64,000 nucleotides of DNA from Prevotella sp. (GCA_017541365.1 JAFXZF010000010.1:56892-120891), one strand, 5' to 3'. Shown: positions 1-7,450, counted from the stretch's first letter. The notes: a model not told the origin generated them from the sequence alone. Numbers and translations are program-made.

Positions 1-1
1 G

Positions 2-61
2 GTACTTATACAGGACGAAAATACTCTGCAGTCACTGCTTAATACCCTTGGAGCAAATTAA
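2..61 (+). CDS. ftsK: C-terminal end of upstream gene, probably DNA translocase FtsK
   Basis: Only the last 19 codons are in the window. They read VLIQDENTLQSLLNTLGAN and end in TAA. The tail resembles the end of the FtsK gamma domain in Bacteroidetes, and in that phylum a lolA-like gene commonly lies just downstream of ftsK, as here. The identification rests on this short tail and the gene order, so it is tentative. Confidence 0.5.
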   Translation, partial: VLIQDENTLQSLLNTLGAN

Positions 62-78
62 AAAATAATGACGGACCT

Positions 79-687
79 ATGAATCTTAAACTGAGAATAT
101 TATTTATTGTTGCGATTATAACTACTGTGACAGTTTCAATGCTTGCCGGCAGTAAGCCCGATGCCAACACAATACTCGACAAGGCTACACGTAAGATCAG
201 CGTAAGCACTGGTGCGCAGATGAACTTTACCATATCAGGTCCCAGAATCAATCAGAGTGGTACCTTGATGGTGAAGGGCAGGAAGTTTTGTGCCACAACC
301 CCCATCGCTACAATATGGTATGACGGCAAGACACAGTGGACATACAACAAGCAAAATGACGAAGTCAATATAGCCACGCCAACAGCATCAGACCAGCAGA
401 GTATGAATCCATACCACTTCCTTAACCTCTACAAGCAGGGATATACCAAAAGTATGACGACCAAGAGCGGCACATACATGATACACCTTGTAGGAAATGG
501 AAAGAAAATCAGTGAGATGTATGTGACAATCGACAAGTACTATAACCTCAAACAGATAAAGGTAAAGCAAAACGGTGGATGGATGACCATCACTGTGAGC
601 AATCTGAGAAACAAGCACCTTGCCGACTCCGCATTCCGATTCAATTCCAAGGACTACCCCAAGGCGGAAATTATCGACCTACGATAA
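79..687 (+). CDS. LolA-like outer-membrane lipoprotein carrier protein
   Basis: This is a 202-residue secreted protein. Residues about 5-23 form a hydrophobic signal peptide (RILFIVAIITTVTVSMLAG). The rest looks like the half-open beta-barrel of the LolA family, with alternating beta strands and the typical patch around IWYDGKTQWTY (about residues 74-84) and the short FRF strand near the end. LolA proteins ferry lipoproteins through the periplasm to the outer membrane. It lies 17 bases after the probable ftsK end and 2 bases before the RNase Z start, so the three are probably co-transcribed. Sequence similarity to proteobacterial LolA is weak, as is usual for Bacteroidetes, so the exact cargo is not certain. 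Confidence 0.75.
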   Translation: MNLKLRILFIVAIITTVTVSMLAGSKPDANTILDKATRKISVSTGAQMNFTISGPRINQSGTLMVKGRKFCATTPIATIWYDGKTQWTYNKQNDEVNIATPTASDQQSMNPYHFLNLYKQGYTKSMTTKSGTYMIHLVGNGKKISEMYVTIDKYYNLKQIKVKQNGGWMTITVSNLRNKHLADSAFRFNSKDYPKAEIIDLR

Positions 688-689
688 AT

Positions 690-1604
690 ATGCAACCATT
701 CAAAGTACATATCTTAGGATGCGGTTCGGCACTACCTACGAAGCATCACAACCCCTCATCTCAGATTGTTGAGATAAGGGGCAAGTACTTTATGATAGAC
801 TGTGGCGAAGGCACACAGACACAGGTGAGACGTTCGCGCACAAACTTTTCCAAGCTTTATGCCATCTTTATCTCGCATATTCATGGTGACCACGTATTAG
901 GGCTTATTGGCATGCTCTCTACCTTCGGACTGCAGGGGCGCACTACCCCACTCCACGTCTATGCTCCCGAGGGTTATGAGTCGCTCTTCAAACTGGAGAT
1001 AGCTACATTCTGCTCCACGTTGGACTACGACATCGTCTTTCATCCTGTTGACACCACTAAGCATAGTATCATTTACGAAGACCGTTCCCTCACAGTTGAA
1101 ACAATACCCCTGAAGCACCGCATGCCGTGTTCCGGCTTTATCTTCAGGGAAAAGCAGGGACTGCGTCATATCAATCCCGATAAGGTAAAATACTACAACG
1201 TTCCTATATCGCAACTGGGCAACCTCAGAGCAGGCCTTGACTGGACAGATGCCGAGGGAAACATCATACCCAATGAAGAGCTCACCACCTCGCCTGATCC
1301 TGTTCGTGCCTATGCCTATTGTTCTGACACTCGATATATGCCTTCTTTGGCAAACAAACTGAAGGGTGTCACCACCCTGTACCATGAAGCCACATATTGC
1401 GAGGATATGAAGGATAAGGCTGAGAAATACCTCCACTCCACAGCTCGCGAAGCTGCTCTCACAGCACGCGACGCTGGCGTTAAGCAATTACTTCTCGGGC
1501 ATTATAGTCAGCGATATATTGACGAGATGCCCATACTATCTGAGGCGCAAGCCGTCTTTCCTTCTTCTTTTCTTACCGACGAAGGAAAAGTATTTTCTGT
1601 ATAA
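690..1604 (+). CDS. rnz: Ribonuclease Z (tRNA 3' processing endonuclease)
   Basis: This is a 304-residue metallo-beta-lactamase-fold enzyme that cuts the 3' trailer from tRNA precursors. The zinc-binding signature SHIHGDH lies near residues 61-68, and other metal ligands are visible as HRM (about 150), the SDTRYMPSLA region and LGHYSQRY near the C-terminus. An open frame extends upstream to 579, but that part overlaps the LolA gene. The ATG at 690, two bases after the LolA stop, gives the family-typical start FKVHILGCGSALPTKHHNPS. Translational coupling with the upstream gene is likely. Confidence 0.95.
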   Translation: MQPFKVHILGCGSALPTKHHNPSSQIVEIRGKYFMIDCGEGTQTQVRRSRTNFSKLYAIFISHIHGDHVLGLIGMLSTFGLQGRTTPLHVYAPEGYESLFKLEIATFCSTLDYDIVFHPVDTTKHSIIYEDRSLTVETIPLKHRMPCSGFIFREKQGLRHINPDKVKYYNVPISQLGNLRAGLDWTDAEGNIIPNEELTTSPDPVRAYAYCSDTRYMPSLANKLKGVTTLYHEATYCEDMKDKAEKYLHSTAREAALTARDAGVKQLLLGHYSQRYIDEMPILSEAQAVFPSSFLTDEGKVFSV

Positions 1605-1632
1605 AACTAACTCTATACGTGGTAATCCCTAA

Positions 1633-2388
1633 TCAGTACGGACTGTCGGGCACACGGGTGTAGAAGCGTTCTGCGCCTGATGCCTCAAGAATCTGAAAAA
1701 ATAGGTCAGGCTTGTCGTTGACTATCAGTTCGTCAGGGAAATCGACTTCCCTCAGCAGTGGCAAGGCATACTGATAGTTGGCTATATCAAAGGATATATG
1801 AGCATCGCTGCCGAGTATCACAGGCATGTCGCGTTTGCGGCATAAGCGCAGTATCTCGAGGTTATTATGGATAGCTGCAGGCTTGTTGCGTATAGGACGT
1901 AGCGACGACGAATTGATTTCAAGCAAAGTGCCAGTACGATAGGCTGCATCAACGATGGGTTCAAAATATAGTTCGGCTACGCCATCACCAGGATGTGCAA
2001 TAATATCGGTCCATGGATTTTCAATGGCAGCTATCATACCATCGGTATTTTGGGAGGGATCTCCCCCACTCCAGCAGAACTTGTGTATGCCAGCAATGCG
2101 TACGTCCATCAGTCGGTAGTAAAACTCCTCCAGGTCGAGAGTGCCACGGATATCGAGTATGTTGAGCTCAGCACCTATGAGCAGGCGCACTCCGTACATA
2201 GTGCGCGGTATTACGTGGGTATTGCGGAAATACACAGGCTCGGGTGCGCCAGGCACGGATGAAGCATGATCGGTGATGCCGAGTATCTGCAGTCCTTTCT
2301 CCGATGCCGCTTTTGCCATTTCCTGAAGGGTGGAATAGGCATGTCCGCTGGCAAGGGTGTGGGTGTGTATGTCGAGTTTGAAGGTCAT
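1633..2388 (-). CDS. PHP-domain phosphatase of the YcdX type
   Basis: This 251-residue protein consists of one PHP domain. It shows the N-terminal DIHTHT motif (residues 6-11), GITDHA near residue 37, IAHPGD near 131 and LGSDAHIS near 193, which together form the trinuclear metal site of the YcdX/PHP phosphatase family. E. coli YcdX is a zinc-dependent phosphatase connected with swarming; the substrate here is unknown. It is a single gene, convergent with rnz and divergent from glnS, with its own promoter about 26 bases upstream of the ATG. Confidence 0.85.
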   Translation of the reverse strand: MTFKLDIHTHTLASGHAYSTLQEMAKAASEKGLQILGITDHASSVPGAPEPVYFRNTHVIPRTMYGVRLLIGAELNILDIRGTLDLEEFYYRLMDVRIAGIHKFCWSGGDPSQNTDGMIAAIENPWTDIIAHPGDGVAELYFEPIVDAAYRTGTLLEINSSSLRPIRNKPAAIHNNLEILRLCRKRDMPVILGSDAHISFDIANYQYALPLLREVDFPDELIVNDKPDLFFQILEASGAERFYTRVPDSPY

Positions 2389-2413
2389 GGGGTGGCTGCT
2401 AATTTTTGTACAA

Positions 2414-2445
2414 CAAAGGTATTAAATTTTCTTGGTCTGTGCAAG
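2414..2445 (-). promoter_or_regulatory. Promoter of the PHP phosphatase gene
   Basis: On the minus strand there is a -33 box CTTG (2442-2445; consensus TTTG), a 20-base spacer and a perfect -7 box TACCTTTG (2414-2421). This is the Bacteroidetes promoter form and it points at the ATG at 2388. Confidence 0.65.
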
Positions 2446-2622
2446 GAAAACGGGGTATTTAACACATCTCTATCCTTACATTATTGAGACTATGCCAGAG
2501 GGTATATCTGGTCAACCATCAATTGTCAAAAATTTTGTCTCCATTTTTAACATTTCAGTAGGTGTGTACCTGTTGCAGTGTTGCAGAGCCAAAAATTCTG
2601 TTTTGTCTTTTCCTTTTATTTA

Positions 2623-2654
2623 TTTGGTGGAATGAAACATTTTTTGTACCTTTG
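2623..2654 (+). promoter_or_regulatory. Promoter of glnS
   Basis: TTTG (2623-2626), a 20-base spacer and TACCTTTG (2647-2654) match the Bacteroidetes promoter consensus exactly. The predicted start site near 2659 leaves a leader of about 20 bases. It also shows that the long open frame beginning at 2578 cannot be translated from its first codon. Confidence 0.85.
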
Positions 2655-2679
2655 CAATAACATAAAAACAAGAAAGATC

Positions 2680-4413
2680 ATGGCAGACAACTCACAGAAT
2701 TTCATAGAGCAGAAGATAGAACAGGACCTGACTGAGGGTAAGAACGGAGGAAGAGTGCAGACGCGTTTCCCACCAGAGCCTAACGGATACCTGCACATAG
2801 GTCATGCAAAGGCGATAGCGCTGGACTTCGGGGTGGCAGAGAAGTACAACGGCGTGTGCAACCTGCGTCTTGACGACACTAATCCGCAGAAGGAGGATAT
2901 AGAGTATGTGAAGGCTATCGAGAAGGACATAGAGTGGTTGGGCTTCAAATGGGGCAAGGTGCTCTACGCATCGGACTACTTCCAGCAACTGTGGGACTTT
3001 GCCGTGGAACTGATAAAGCGTGGCAAGGCTTACGTGGACGAGCAGACGGCAGAGCAGATAGCTCAGCAGAAGGGCACGCCGACCACACCTGGACAGGAGT
3101 CGCCTTACCGCAACCGCCCAGTAGAGGAGTCGCTGGCTCTCTTTAACGAGATGAACAGCGGAAGGGTGGAGCCTGGCAAGATGGTGCTGAGGGCTAAGAT
3201 TGACATGGCGAGCGACAACATGCACTTCCGCGATCCTATAATATATCGCACCCTCAACCTCCCCCACTGGCGTACAAGCAACAAGTGGAATGCATACCCT
3301 ATGTATGACTTCACCCACGGACAGTGCGACTACTGGGAGGGCGTGACCCACTCACTGTGCACACTGGAGTTTGTGAGCCACCGTCCGCTCTACGACCTAT
3401 TCGTCGATTGGGCAAAGGAGTGTGCAGGCGATGACAAGCCAATGGATGACAACCGTCCACGTCAGACGGAGTTTAACAAGCTCAACCTCACACACATTCT
3501 GCTATCAAAGCGTAACCTGCTGATGCTGGTAAACGAGGGCGTGGTGACAGGATGGGACGACCCACGTATGCCTACCATATCTGCCTTCCGCAGAAGGGGC
3601 TACAGCCCAGAGGGCATACGTGCCTTCATAGACAAGATAGGCTACACGAAGTTTGACGCCCTGAACCAGATGTCGCTATTTGAGAGTGCCGTTCGTGAAG
3701 ACCTCAACAAGCGTGCACAGAGGGTCAGCGCAGTGGTAAATCCCGTAAAACTCATCATAACCAACTTCCCTGAGGACAAAGTGGAGACATATACTGCCAT
3801 CAACAACCCCGAGAACGAGGCCGACGGCACACACGAGATAGAGTTCTCACGCGAACTGTGGATAGAGCGTGAGGACTTCATGGAGGATGCTCCGAAGAAA
3901 TTCTTCCGACTGGGTCCTGGCAAGGAGGTACGCCTGAAGAACTCCTATATCATAAGGTGCCCTGAGACTGACTGCTGTAAGAAAGATGTCAAGGGGAACA
4001 TAGTGGAGATATACGCAGAGCTGATACCCGAGACAAAGACGGGCGAGGCAAACAGCAATATGAAGATAAAGGGTAAGACCATACACTGGGTGAGCTGCAA
4101 GCACTGCATAGAAGCAGAGGTGAGAAACTACGACCGCCTGTGGATGGTGGAGAACCCTCGCGACGAGGTGGCTGCTTACTCAAAGGAACAGGGCAAGGAG
4201 CGCATTGACATAGACGATATGCGCAAGTATATCAACCCTGAGAGCCTCGAGGTGAAGAAGGCTTACGTGGAGAAATACTGCGCTGAGTTCAAACCTCTTG
4301 ACTACCTGCAGTTCCAGCGCGTAGGCTATTACACTCCCGACTACGACTCCACACCCGAACATCTTATATTTAATAAGACGGTGGGACTGAAGGATACGTG
4401 GAAAGGCAATTGA
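2680..4413 (+). CDS. glnS: Glutaminyl-tRNA synthetase
   Basis: This 577-residue class I aminoacyl-tRNA synthetase charges tRNA-Gln. PPEPNGYLHIGHAKA (31-45) carries the HIGH motif at 39-42, and LLSKRNLL near residue 278 is the KMSKS equivalent. The C-terminal two-barrel anticodon-binding region ends with the characteristic FNKTVGLKDTW. The ATG at 2680 is chosen because a perfect promoter lies just upstream and because it gives the usual N-terminus. Unusual: the anticodon-binding region contains CPETDCC (427-433) and CKHC (473-476), cysteines that the E. coli enzyme lacks; they could form a metal site. A 32-base gap follows before the DedA gene, so co-transcription is likely. Confidence 0.97.
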   Translation: MADNSQNFIEQKIEQDLTEGKNGGRVQTRFPPEPNGYLHIGHAKAIALDFGVAEKYNGVCNLRLDDTNPQKEDIEYVKAIEKDIEWLGFKWGKVLYASDYFQQLWDFAVELIKRGKAYVDEQTAEQIAQQKGTPTTPGQESPYRNRPVEESLALFNEMNSGRVEPGKMVLRAKIDMASDNMHFRDPIIYRTLNLPHWRTSNKWNAYPMYDFTHGQCDYWEGVTHSLCTLEFVSHRPLYDLFVDWAKECAGDDKPMDDNRPRQTEFNKLNLTHILLSKRNLLMLVNEGVVTGWDDPRMPTISAFRRRGYSPEGIRAFIDKIGYTKFDALNQMSLFESAVREDLNKRAQRVSAVVNPVKLIITNFPEDKVETYTAINNPENEADGTHEIEFSRELWIEREDFMEDAPKKFFRLGPGKEVRLKNSYIIRCPETDCCKKDVKGNIVEIYAELIPETKTGEANSNMKIKGKTIHWVSCKHCIEAEVRNYDRLWMVENPRDEVAAYSKEQGKERIDIDDMRKYINPESLEVKKAYVEKYCAEFKPLDYLQFQRVGYYTPDYDSTPEHLIFNKTVGLKDTWKGN

Positions 4414-4445
4414 AGATTATAGATAAAAGATTGTATATTGGATTT

Positions 4446-5084
4446 ATGTTGTCATCATTACTTCAGACATTCCTCGACAACCTCAACTATGGCACGATAT
4501 TCTTCCTCATGCTGCTTGAAAGCACCGTGATACCCGTGCCGTCGGAGTTTGTAGTGACACCAGCGGCATTCAACGCTGCTGACGGAACCATCGACATGTG
4601 GCTCGTCATACTGTTTGCCACCATCGGTGCAGACTGCGGTGCCACCATCAACTACATAGCTGGCTTCTACCTCGGACGACCTATAATATACCGTTTTGCC
4701 AACAGCAAATGGGGCAAGATGTGCCTACTGAACCAAGAGAAGGTAGAACAGGCAGAGAAGTACTTTGACGATCACGGTGCAATAGCTACCGTAACAGGAC
4801 GACTGATACCAGGCATCAGACACCTGATATCTATACCTGCCGGACTGGCGAAGATGAACTTCTGGAAGTTTCTGCTCTACACCACCCTCGGCGCTGGAGC
4901 ATGGAACTGCATACTGGCAGGCTTAGGATGGTATCTGCACACGTTTGTCAACAGAGACGAGCTGGCAGCATATATCGAACTATACAGCGAATACATTAAA
5001 TTGGGCATACTCGTACTTGTATTGCTCATAATAGCTTATTTCTGCGTAAAAAGCTTTAGGAAGAGACGTAAAAGTACAAAATAG
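4446..5084 (+). CDS. DedA/SNARE-associated family membrane protein
   Basis: This is a 212-residue integral membrane protein. Family signatures are visible: ESTVIPVPSE (about 23-32) in the first re-entrant region, YLGRPIIYRF, and TGRLIPGIRHLISIPAGLAKM (about 118-138), followed by two C-terminal transmembrane segments and a basic tail. DedA proteins are linked to membrane homeostasis and lipid-carrier (undecaprenyl phosphate or phospholipid) flipping. The ATG at 4446 is preferred; 16 more codons are open upstream but look like AT-rich spacer. No clear terminator follows; the gene is succeeded by a gene-free stretch. Confidence 0.88.
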   Translation: MLSSLLQTFLDNLNYGTIFFLMLLESTVIPVPSEFVVTPAAFNAADGTIDMWLVILFATIGADCGATINYIAGFYLGRPIIYRFANSKWGKMCLLNQEKVEQAEKYFDDHGAIATVTGRLIPGIRHLISIPAGLAKMNFWKFLLYTTLGAGAWNCILAGLGWYLHTFVNRDELAAYIELYSEYIKLGILVLVLLIIAYFCVKSFRKRRKSTK

Positions 5085-5136
5085 GAAGTAAAAAACACAA
5101 TAATTCGCTTTTTTCTTATAAAAAGTCAAGAAAAAA

Positions 5137-5168
5137 TTTGCAGAATAAGAAAAAATACTTTAATTTTG
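5137..5168 (+). promoter_or_regulatory. Promoter of plus-strand small RNA candidate
   Basis: TTTG (5137-5140), a 20-base spacer and TAATTTTG (5161-5168) form a perfect Bacteroidetes promoter. No plausible coding start follows before a strong terminator at 5230-5267, so it most likely drives a short RNA. Confidence 0.8.
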
Positions 5169-5172
5169 TACT

Positions 5173-5267
5173 CGTTATCCTGAATACAATCTTTTTACCT
5201 TAAAGAAGGCTAATACCTATTGAGATTGGAACGCTTACATCGTGAGATGCAGGCGTTTCGTTTTTTT
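5173..5267 (+). ncRNA. Candidate small RNA A, about 95 bases
   Basis: The span runs from the predicted start of the 5137-5168 promoter to the end of the terminator T-run. It has no ATG until the terminator stem, so it is unlikely to be coding. The central part (5187-5216) holds three blocks, CAATCTTT, ACCTTAAA and CTAATAC, that recur in the same order at 5428-5455, where a minus-strand small RNA candidate is encoded. I do not recognise it as a named RNA family. The stretch 5268-5403 after it shows no further gene. Confidence 0.65.
5230..5267 (+). terminator. Intrinsic terminator of small RNA A
   Basis: Bases 5230-5241 pair with 5246-5257: 12 positions including one G-T wobble and one mismatch, around a GTGA tetraloop. 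TCG and seven Ts (5261-5267) follow. Confidence 0.85.
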
Positions 5268-5404
5268 ATGTCGCTTTGCTTGCCACTTTGTGTTGCAATC
5301 AATCAATTCTACAAGTTATAAGGATGTAGGGTTACAGGGTATTTATGCATAGATCAGCTGGCTAACAGAAACTGGATGGTGTGCGGAGGTTTGTTGGCGC
5401 ATAC

Positions 5405-5428
5405 AAAAAAAGGGCTCCGCTGAGCCCC
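5405..5428 (-). terminator. Intrinsic terminator of small RNA B
   Basis: GGGCTC (5412-5417) pairs with GAGCCC (5422-5427) around a four-base loop. Seven As on the plus strand (5405-5411) give a T-run on the minus strand, so it terminates leftward transcription. Confidence 0.8.
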
Positions 5429-5466
5429 AATCTTTGTTAACCTTAAATCTAATACTATGAAAAACA
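5405..5466 (-). ncRNA. Candidate small RNA B, about 62 bases, antisense-related to small RNA A
   Basis: On the minus strand a promoter (5472-5503) is followed after about 40 bases by a GC-rich hairpin and seven Ts. The transcript would start near 5466 and end near 5405. It contains the reverse complement of the three repeat blocks shared with small RNA A, so the two RNAs could pair through 8+8+7 base pairs with small internal loops. An alternative reading is a tiny plus-strand reading frame at 5457-5513. Confidence 0.6.
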
Positions 5467-5513
5467 CGATGCAAAGTTACAATATGAATTGCAAAATTGC
5501 AAGTTTTTTTTGA
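5457..5513 (+). CDS. Possible 18-residue peptide (speculative)
   Basis: ATG at 5457 opens a frame encoding MKNTMQSYNMNCKIASFF, ended by TGA at 5511. The start lies right after the second copy of the repeat blocks, in an A/T-rich context that would suit Bacteroidetes translation. However, it runs straight through the minus-strand promoter (5472-5503), and I see no plus-strand promoter upstream of it. I regard the minus-strand small RNA as the better explanation. Confidence 0.15.
   Translation: MKNTMQSYNMNCKIASFF
5472..5503 (-). promoter_or_regulatory. Promoter of small RNA B
   Basis: On the minus strand there is a -33 box CTTG (5500-5503; one base from consensus), a 20-base spacer and a -7 box TAACTTTG (5472-5479). 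It points leftward into the short terminated transcript. Confidence 0.65.
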
Positions 5514-5570
5514 AAGAAATTTATTTGTAATGTTGTTTTCTTGATATTTGTCAAGGAAAATAGGTGGTTA

Positions 5571-6338
5571 TCATTGAGAGTCGAGGTATATGCTTTGTGC
5601 CATGAGTTGGTAGATCTCCTTTGTGAGGGGATCGGTGATGAGGTCGAGCTGGCGCTGCATGACCTCGACGTCGTGACGTACCATGGGACCGGTCTGGGCG
5701 TCGCGCGGTGACATGGTGCATGCCTTGCGTGCCGTCTCCATGATGAGGGGCTGGAAGAGGGTGAAGTCGAGCCCCTCCTGCTGGAGTATCTTCTCGGCGA
5801 GGCGGTAGCAGTGGTTGGTGAGGTTGCATGAGAATACTGCTGCGAGATGCAGCTGGCGGCGCTTGGCGGAGTCGCAGCTGATGACCTTGTCGCTGACGGC
5901 GTGGGCGAGCTGGCTGACGATGCTCTGGCTGACCTCATCTGTTGCTTCTATGAAACAGGGTATATCGTTGAAGCACAGCTCCCTACCCTTGCTGAATGTC
6001 TGCATGGGATAGAGTACTGCGGCATGGGGGGTGACGTCGCTGAGGACATCGATGGCGACGCTCCCTGCGGTATGGATGAGGGTGGCCTCTGCCCTACCCT
6101 CGGCGAGCCGGCTGGCGATGGGGCGGATGGCGTCGTCCTTGATGGAGATGATGTAGGTGTCGGCATCGGTGATGACCTCGTCGAGGTTGTCGGTATATGG
6201 GCAGCCGAGCCTCGCGGCGAGCGTGGCGGCGTGACGCGGTGTGGGACTGTACACCTGGCATGGGGGCATGCCTGCGCCCTGAAGGGCGATGGAGAGGTGG
6301 GTGGCGAGGTTTCCTGAACCTATAATGACTGTTTTCAT
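5571..6338 (-). CDS. Rossmann-fold dehydrogenase-like protein with DUF2520 domain
   Basis: This 255-residue protein begins with a Rossmann nucleotide-binding motif (VIIGSGNLATHL, GxGNxA at 7-12). The C-terminal half (from about residue 130) looks like the helical DUF2520 domain, which resembles the dimerisation domain of 6-phosphogluconate/ketopantoate-type reductases, with the conserved RRQLHLAAVFSCNLTNH stretch near 160. The substrate is unknown. Because the CoA cluster next door lacks a ketopantoate reductase, a reductase role is tempting, but nothing in the sequence proves it. The -7 box ends only four bases before the ATG. GC content is visibly higher than in the flanking spacers. Confidence 0.85.
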   Translation of the reverse strand: MKTVIIGSGNLATHLSIALQGAGMPPCQVYSPTPRHAATLAARLGCPYTDNLDEVITDADTYIISIKDDAIRPIASRLAEGRAEATLIHTAGSVAIDVLSDVTPHAAVLYPMQTFSKGRELCFNDIPCFIEATDEVSQSIVSQLAHAVSDKVISCDSAKRRQLHLAAVFSCNLTNHCYRLAEKILQQEGLDFTLFQPLIMETARKACTMSPRDAQTGPMVRHDVEVMQRQLDLITDPLTKEIYQLMAQSIYLDSQ

Positions 6339-6342
6339 GCTG

Positions 6343-6350
6343 CAAAGTTA
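6343..6350 (-). promoter_or_regulatory. -7 box next to the start codon of the DUF2520 gene
   Basis: TAACTTTG on the minus strand is followed by only CAGC before the ATG at 6338, so the predicted transcription start coincides with the start codon. The sequence further upstream resembles the fumarase and recG promoter module, but the spacer to the nearest TTTG is only 14 bases. Confidence 0.55.
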
Positions 6351-6443
6351 CGAAAAGTCGAGCACAAAATAAAGAAACGGGTTTCTTTTTTTTGTCGAGA
6401 CGGAGTAACTTGACTCAGAATGAGGCAAAGTTACTAAAAAACT

Positions 6444-6474
6444 TTTGTTGTTTCAACTATTTTTTGTAATTTTG
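6444..6474 (+). promoter_or_regulatory. Promoter of the panB-coaX cluster
   Basis: TTTG (6444-6447), a 19-base spacer and TAATTTTG (6467-6474) match the Bacteroidetes consensus. The leader to the panB ATG at 6532 would be about 50 bases. Confidence 0.8.
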
Positions 6475-6531
6475 CACCCGTAAATGCTTATAGCATTACG
6501 ATAGTGGAAAAAAGAATTGTATTTTTATAGG

Positions 6532-7326
6532 ATGAAGAAATCAATTAACGACCTGACGGAACGCAAGGGGGGCACCCCCATCAGTATGCTGACGGCTTAT
6601 GACTACCATACGGCGATGACTATCGACGAGGCGGGCGTGGACATGATACTCGTGGGCGACTCGCTGGGCAACGTGATGTTGGGATATGAGAATACGCTCG
6701 CCGTCACGGTGGAGGATATGATACACCATGGAAAGGCGGTGTGCCGAGGCACGAAGGAGGCTTTTGTGGTGATCGACATGCCGTTTATGTCGTACCAGCC
6801 GTCGGTGGAGGACGCCGTGCGCAACGCTGGACGGATAATGAAGGAGACGGGTTGCCAGGCTGTGAAGCTGGAGGGCGGAGCGGAGTATGCTGACCGCATA
6901 AAGGCGATAGTACAGGCGGGCATACCGGTGGTGGCTCACATAGGGCTGACGCCTCAGTCGGTGAACGCGCTGGGCGGCTACAAGGTACAGGGCAGAACGG
7001 ACAAGGCGGCACAGAAGCTGCTCGAGGACGCGAGGGCGGTGACGGCGGCCGGGGCTTTTGCCGTAACGCTGGAGTGCGTGCCGGAGGAGCTCGCCAAGAC
7101 GGTGACAAGCGAGGTGAGCGCTATAACGATAGGCATTGGCGCGGGAAGATACTGCGACGGACAGGTGCTGGTATGTCAAGATATGCTGGGATATACGAAC
7201 GGCTACACGGCTAAGTTTGTCAAGAAGTATGCTGACCTGCACAGCGTGATGCTGGAGGCCTTCAGACAGTATAAGAGTGATTGTGAACAACGGCTGTTTC
7301 CTAACGAGACGCAGGCGTATGTGTAG
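6532..7326 (+). CDS. panB: 3-methyl-2-oxobutanoate hydroxymethyltransferase
   Basis: This 264-residue enzyme transfers a hydroxymethyl group from methylene-tetrahydrofolate to ketoisovalerate to make ketopantoate, the first step towards pantothenate. Recognised motifs are SMLTAYDYHTA, the metal site VGDSLGNVMLGYENT, the HIGLTPQSVNALGGYKVQG stretch and IGIGAGRYCDGQVLV. The ATG at 6532 gives MKKSINDLTERKGG; a further in-frame ATG five codons upstream is less typical. It is the first gene of a CoA cluster on the same strand. Confidence 0.96.
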   Translation: MKKSINDLTERKGGTPISMLTAYDYHTAMTIDEAGVDMILVGDSLGNVMLGYENTLAVTVEDMIHHGKAVCRGTKEAFVVIDMPFMSYQPSVEDAVRNAGRIMKETGCQAVKLEGGAEYADRIKAIVQAGIPVVAHIGLTPQSVNALGGYKVQGRTDKAAQKLLEDARAVTAAGAFAVTLECVPEELAKTVTSEVSAITIGIGAGRYCDGQVLVCQDMLGYTNGYTAKFVKKYADLHSVMLEAFRQYKSDCEQRLFPNETQAYV

Positions 7327-7330
7327 AGTG

Positions 7331-7408
7331 CACAGTTCACAGTTCACAGTTCATAGTTCACAGTTAGCTTCGCTGACAGGTTAAGGTTAGGGTTAAGGTT
7401 AAGGTAAT
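7331..7408. repeat. Two short tandem arrays between panB and panC
   Basis: Bases 7333-7365 are a 7-base array (ACAGTTC, with one ATAGTTC variant). Bases 7379-7404 are a 6-base array of GGTTAA with one GGTTAG, which looks telomere-like by chance. The 7-base unit recurs at 8678-8703, 8820-8840 and 30484-30508. Confidence 0.8.
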
Positions 7409-7450
7409 GTACCTATCACTCCCATAAATAGAATAAATATAATAGAAAAA

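Noticed and set aside
5457..5513. 18-residue plus-strand reading frame as a real peptide gene
   Set aside because: It overlaps a better-supported minus-strand promoter, has no plus-strand promoter of its own and no sign of coding constraint; kept only as a low-confidence feature.
6541..7347. 268-codon minus-strand open frame opposite panB
   Set aside because: Shadow of the GC-rich panB coding sequence; panB motifs are complete.
7379..7408. GGTTAA/GGTTAGGG array that looks like a telomeric repeat
   Set aside because: It is only about four units long, sits between panB and panC, and fits the general class of short intergenic arrays in this window.
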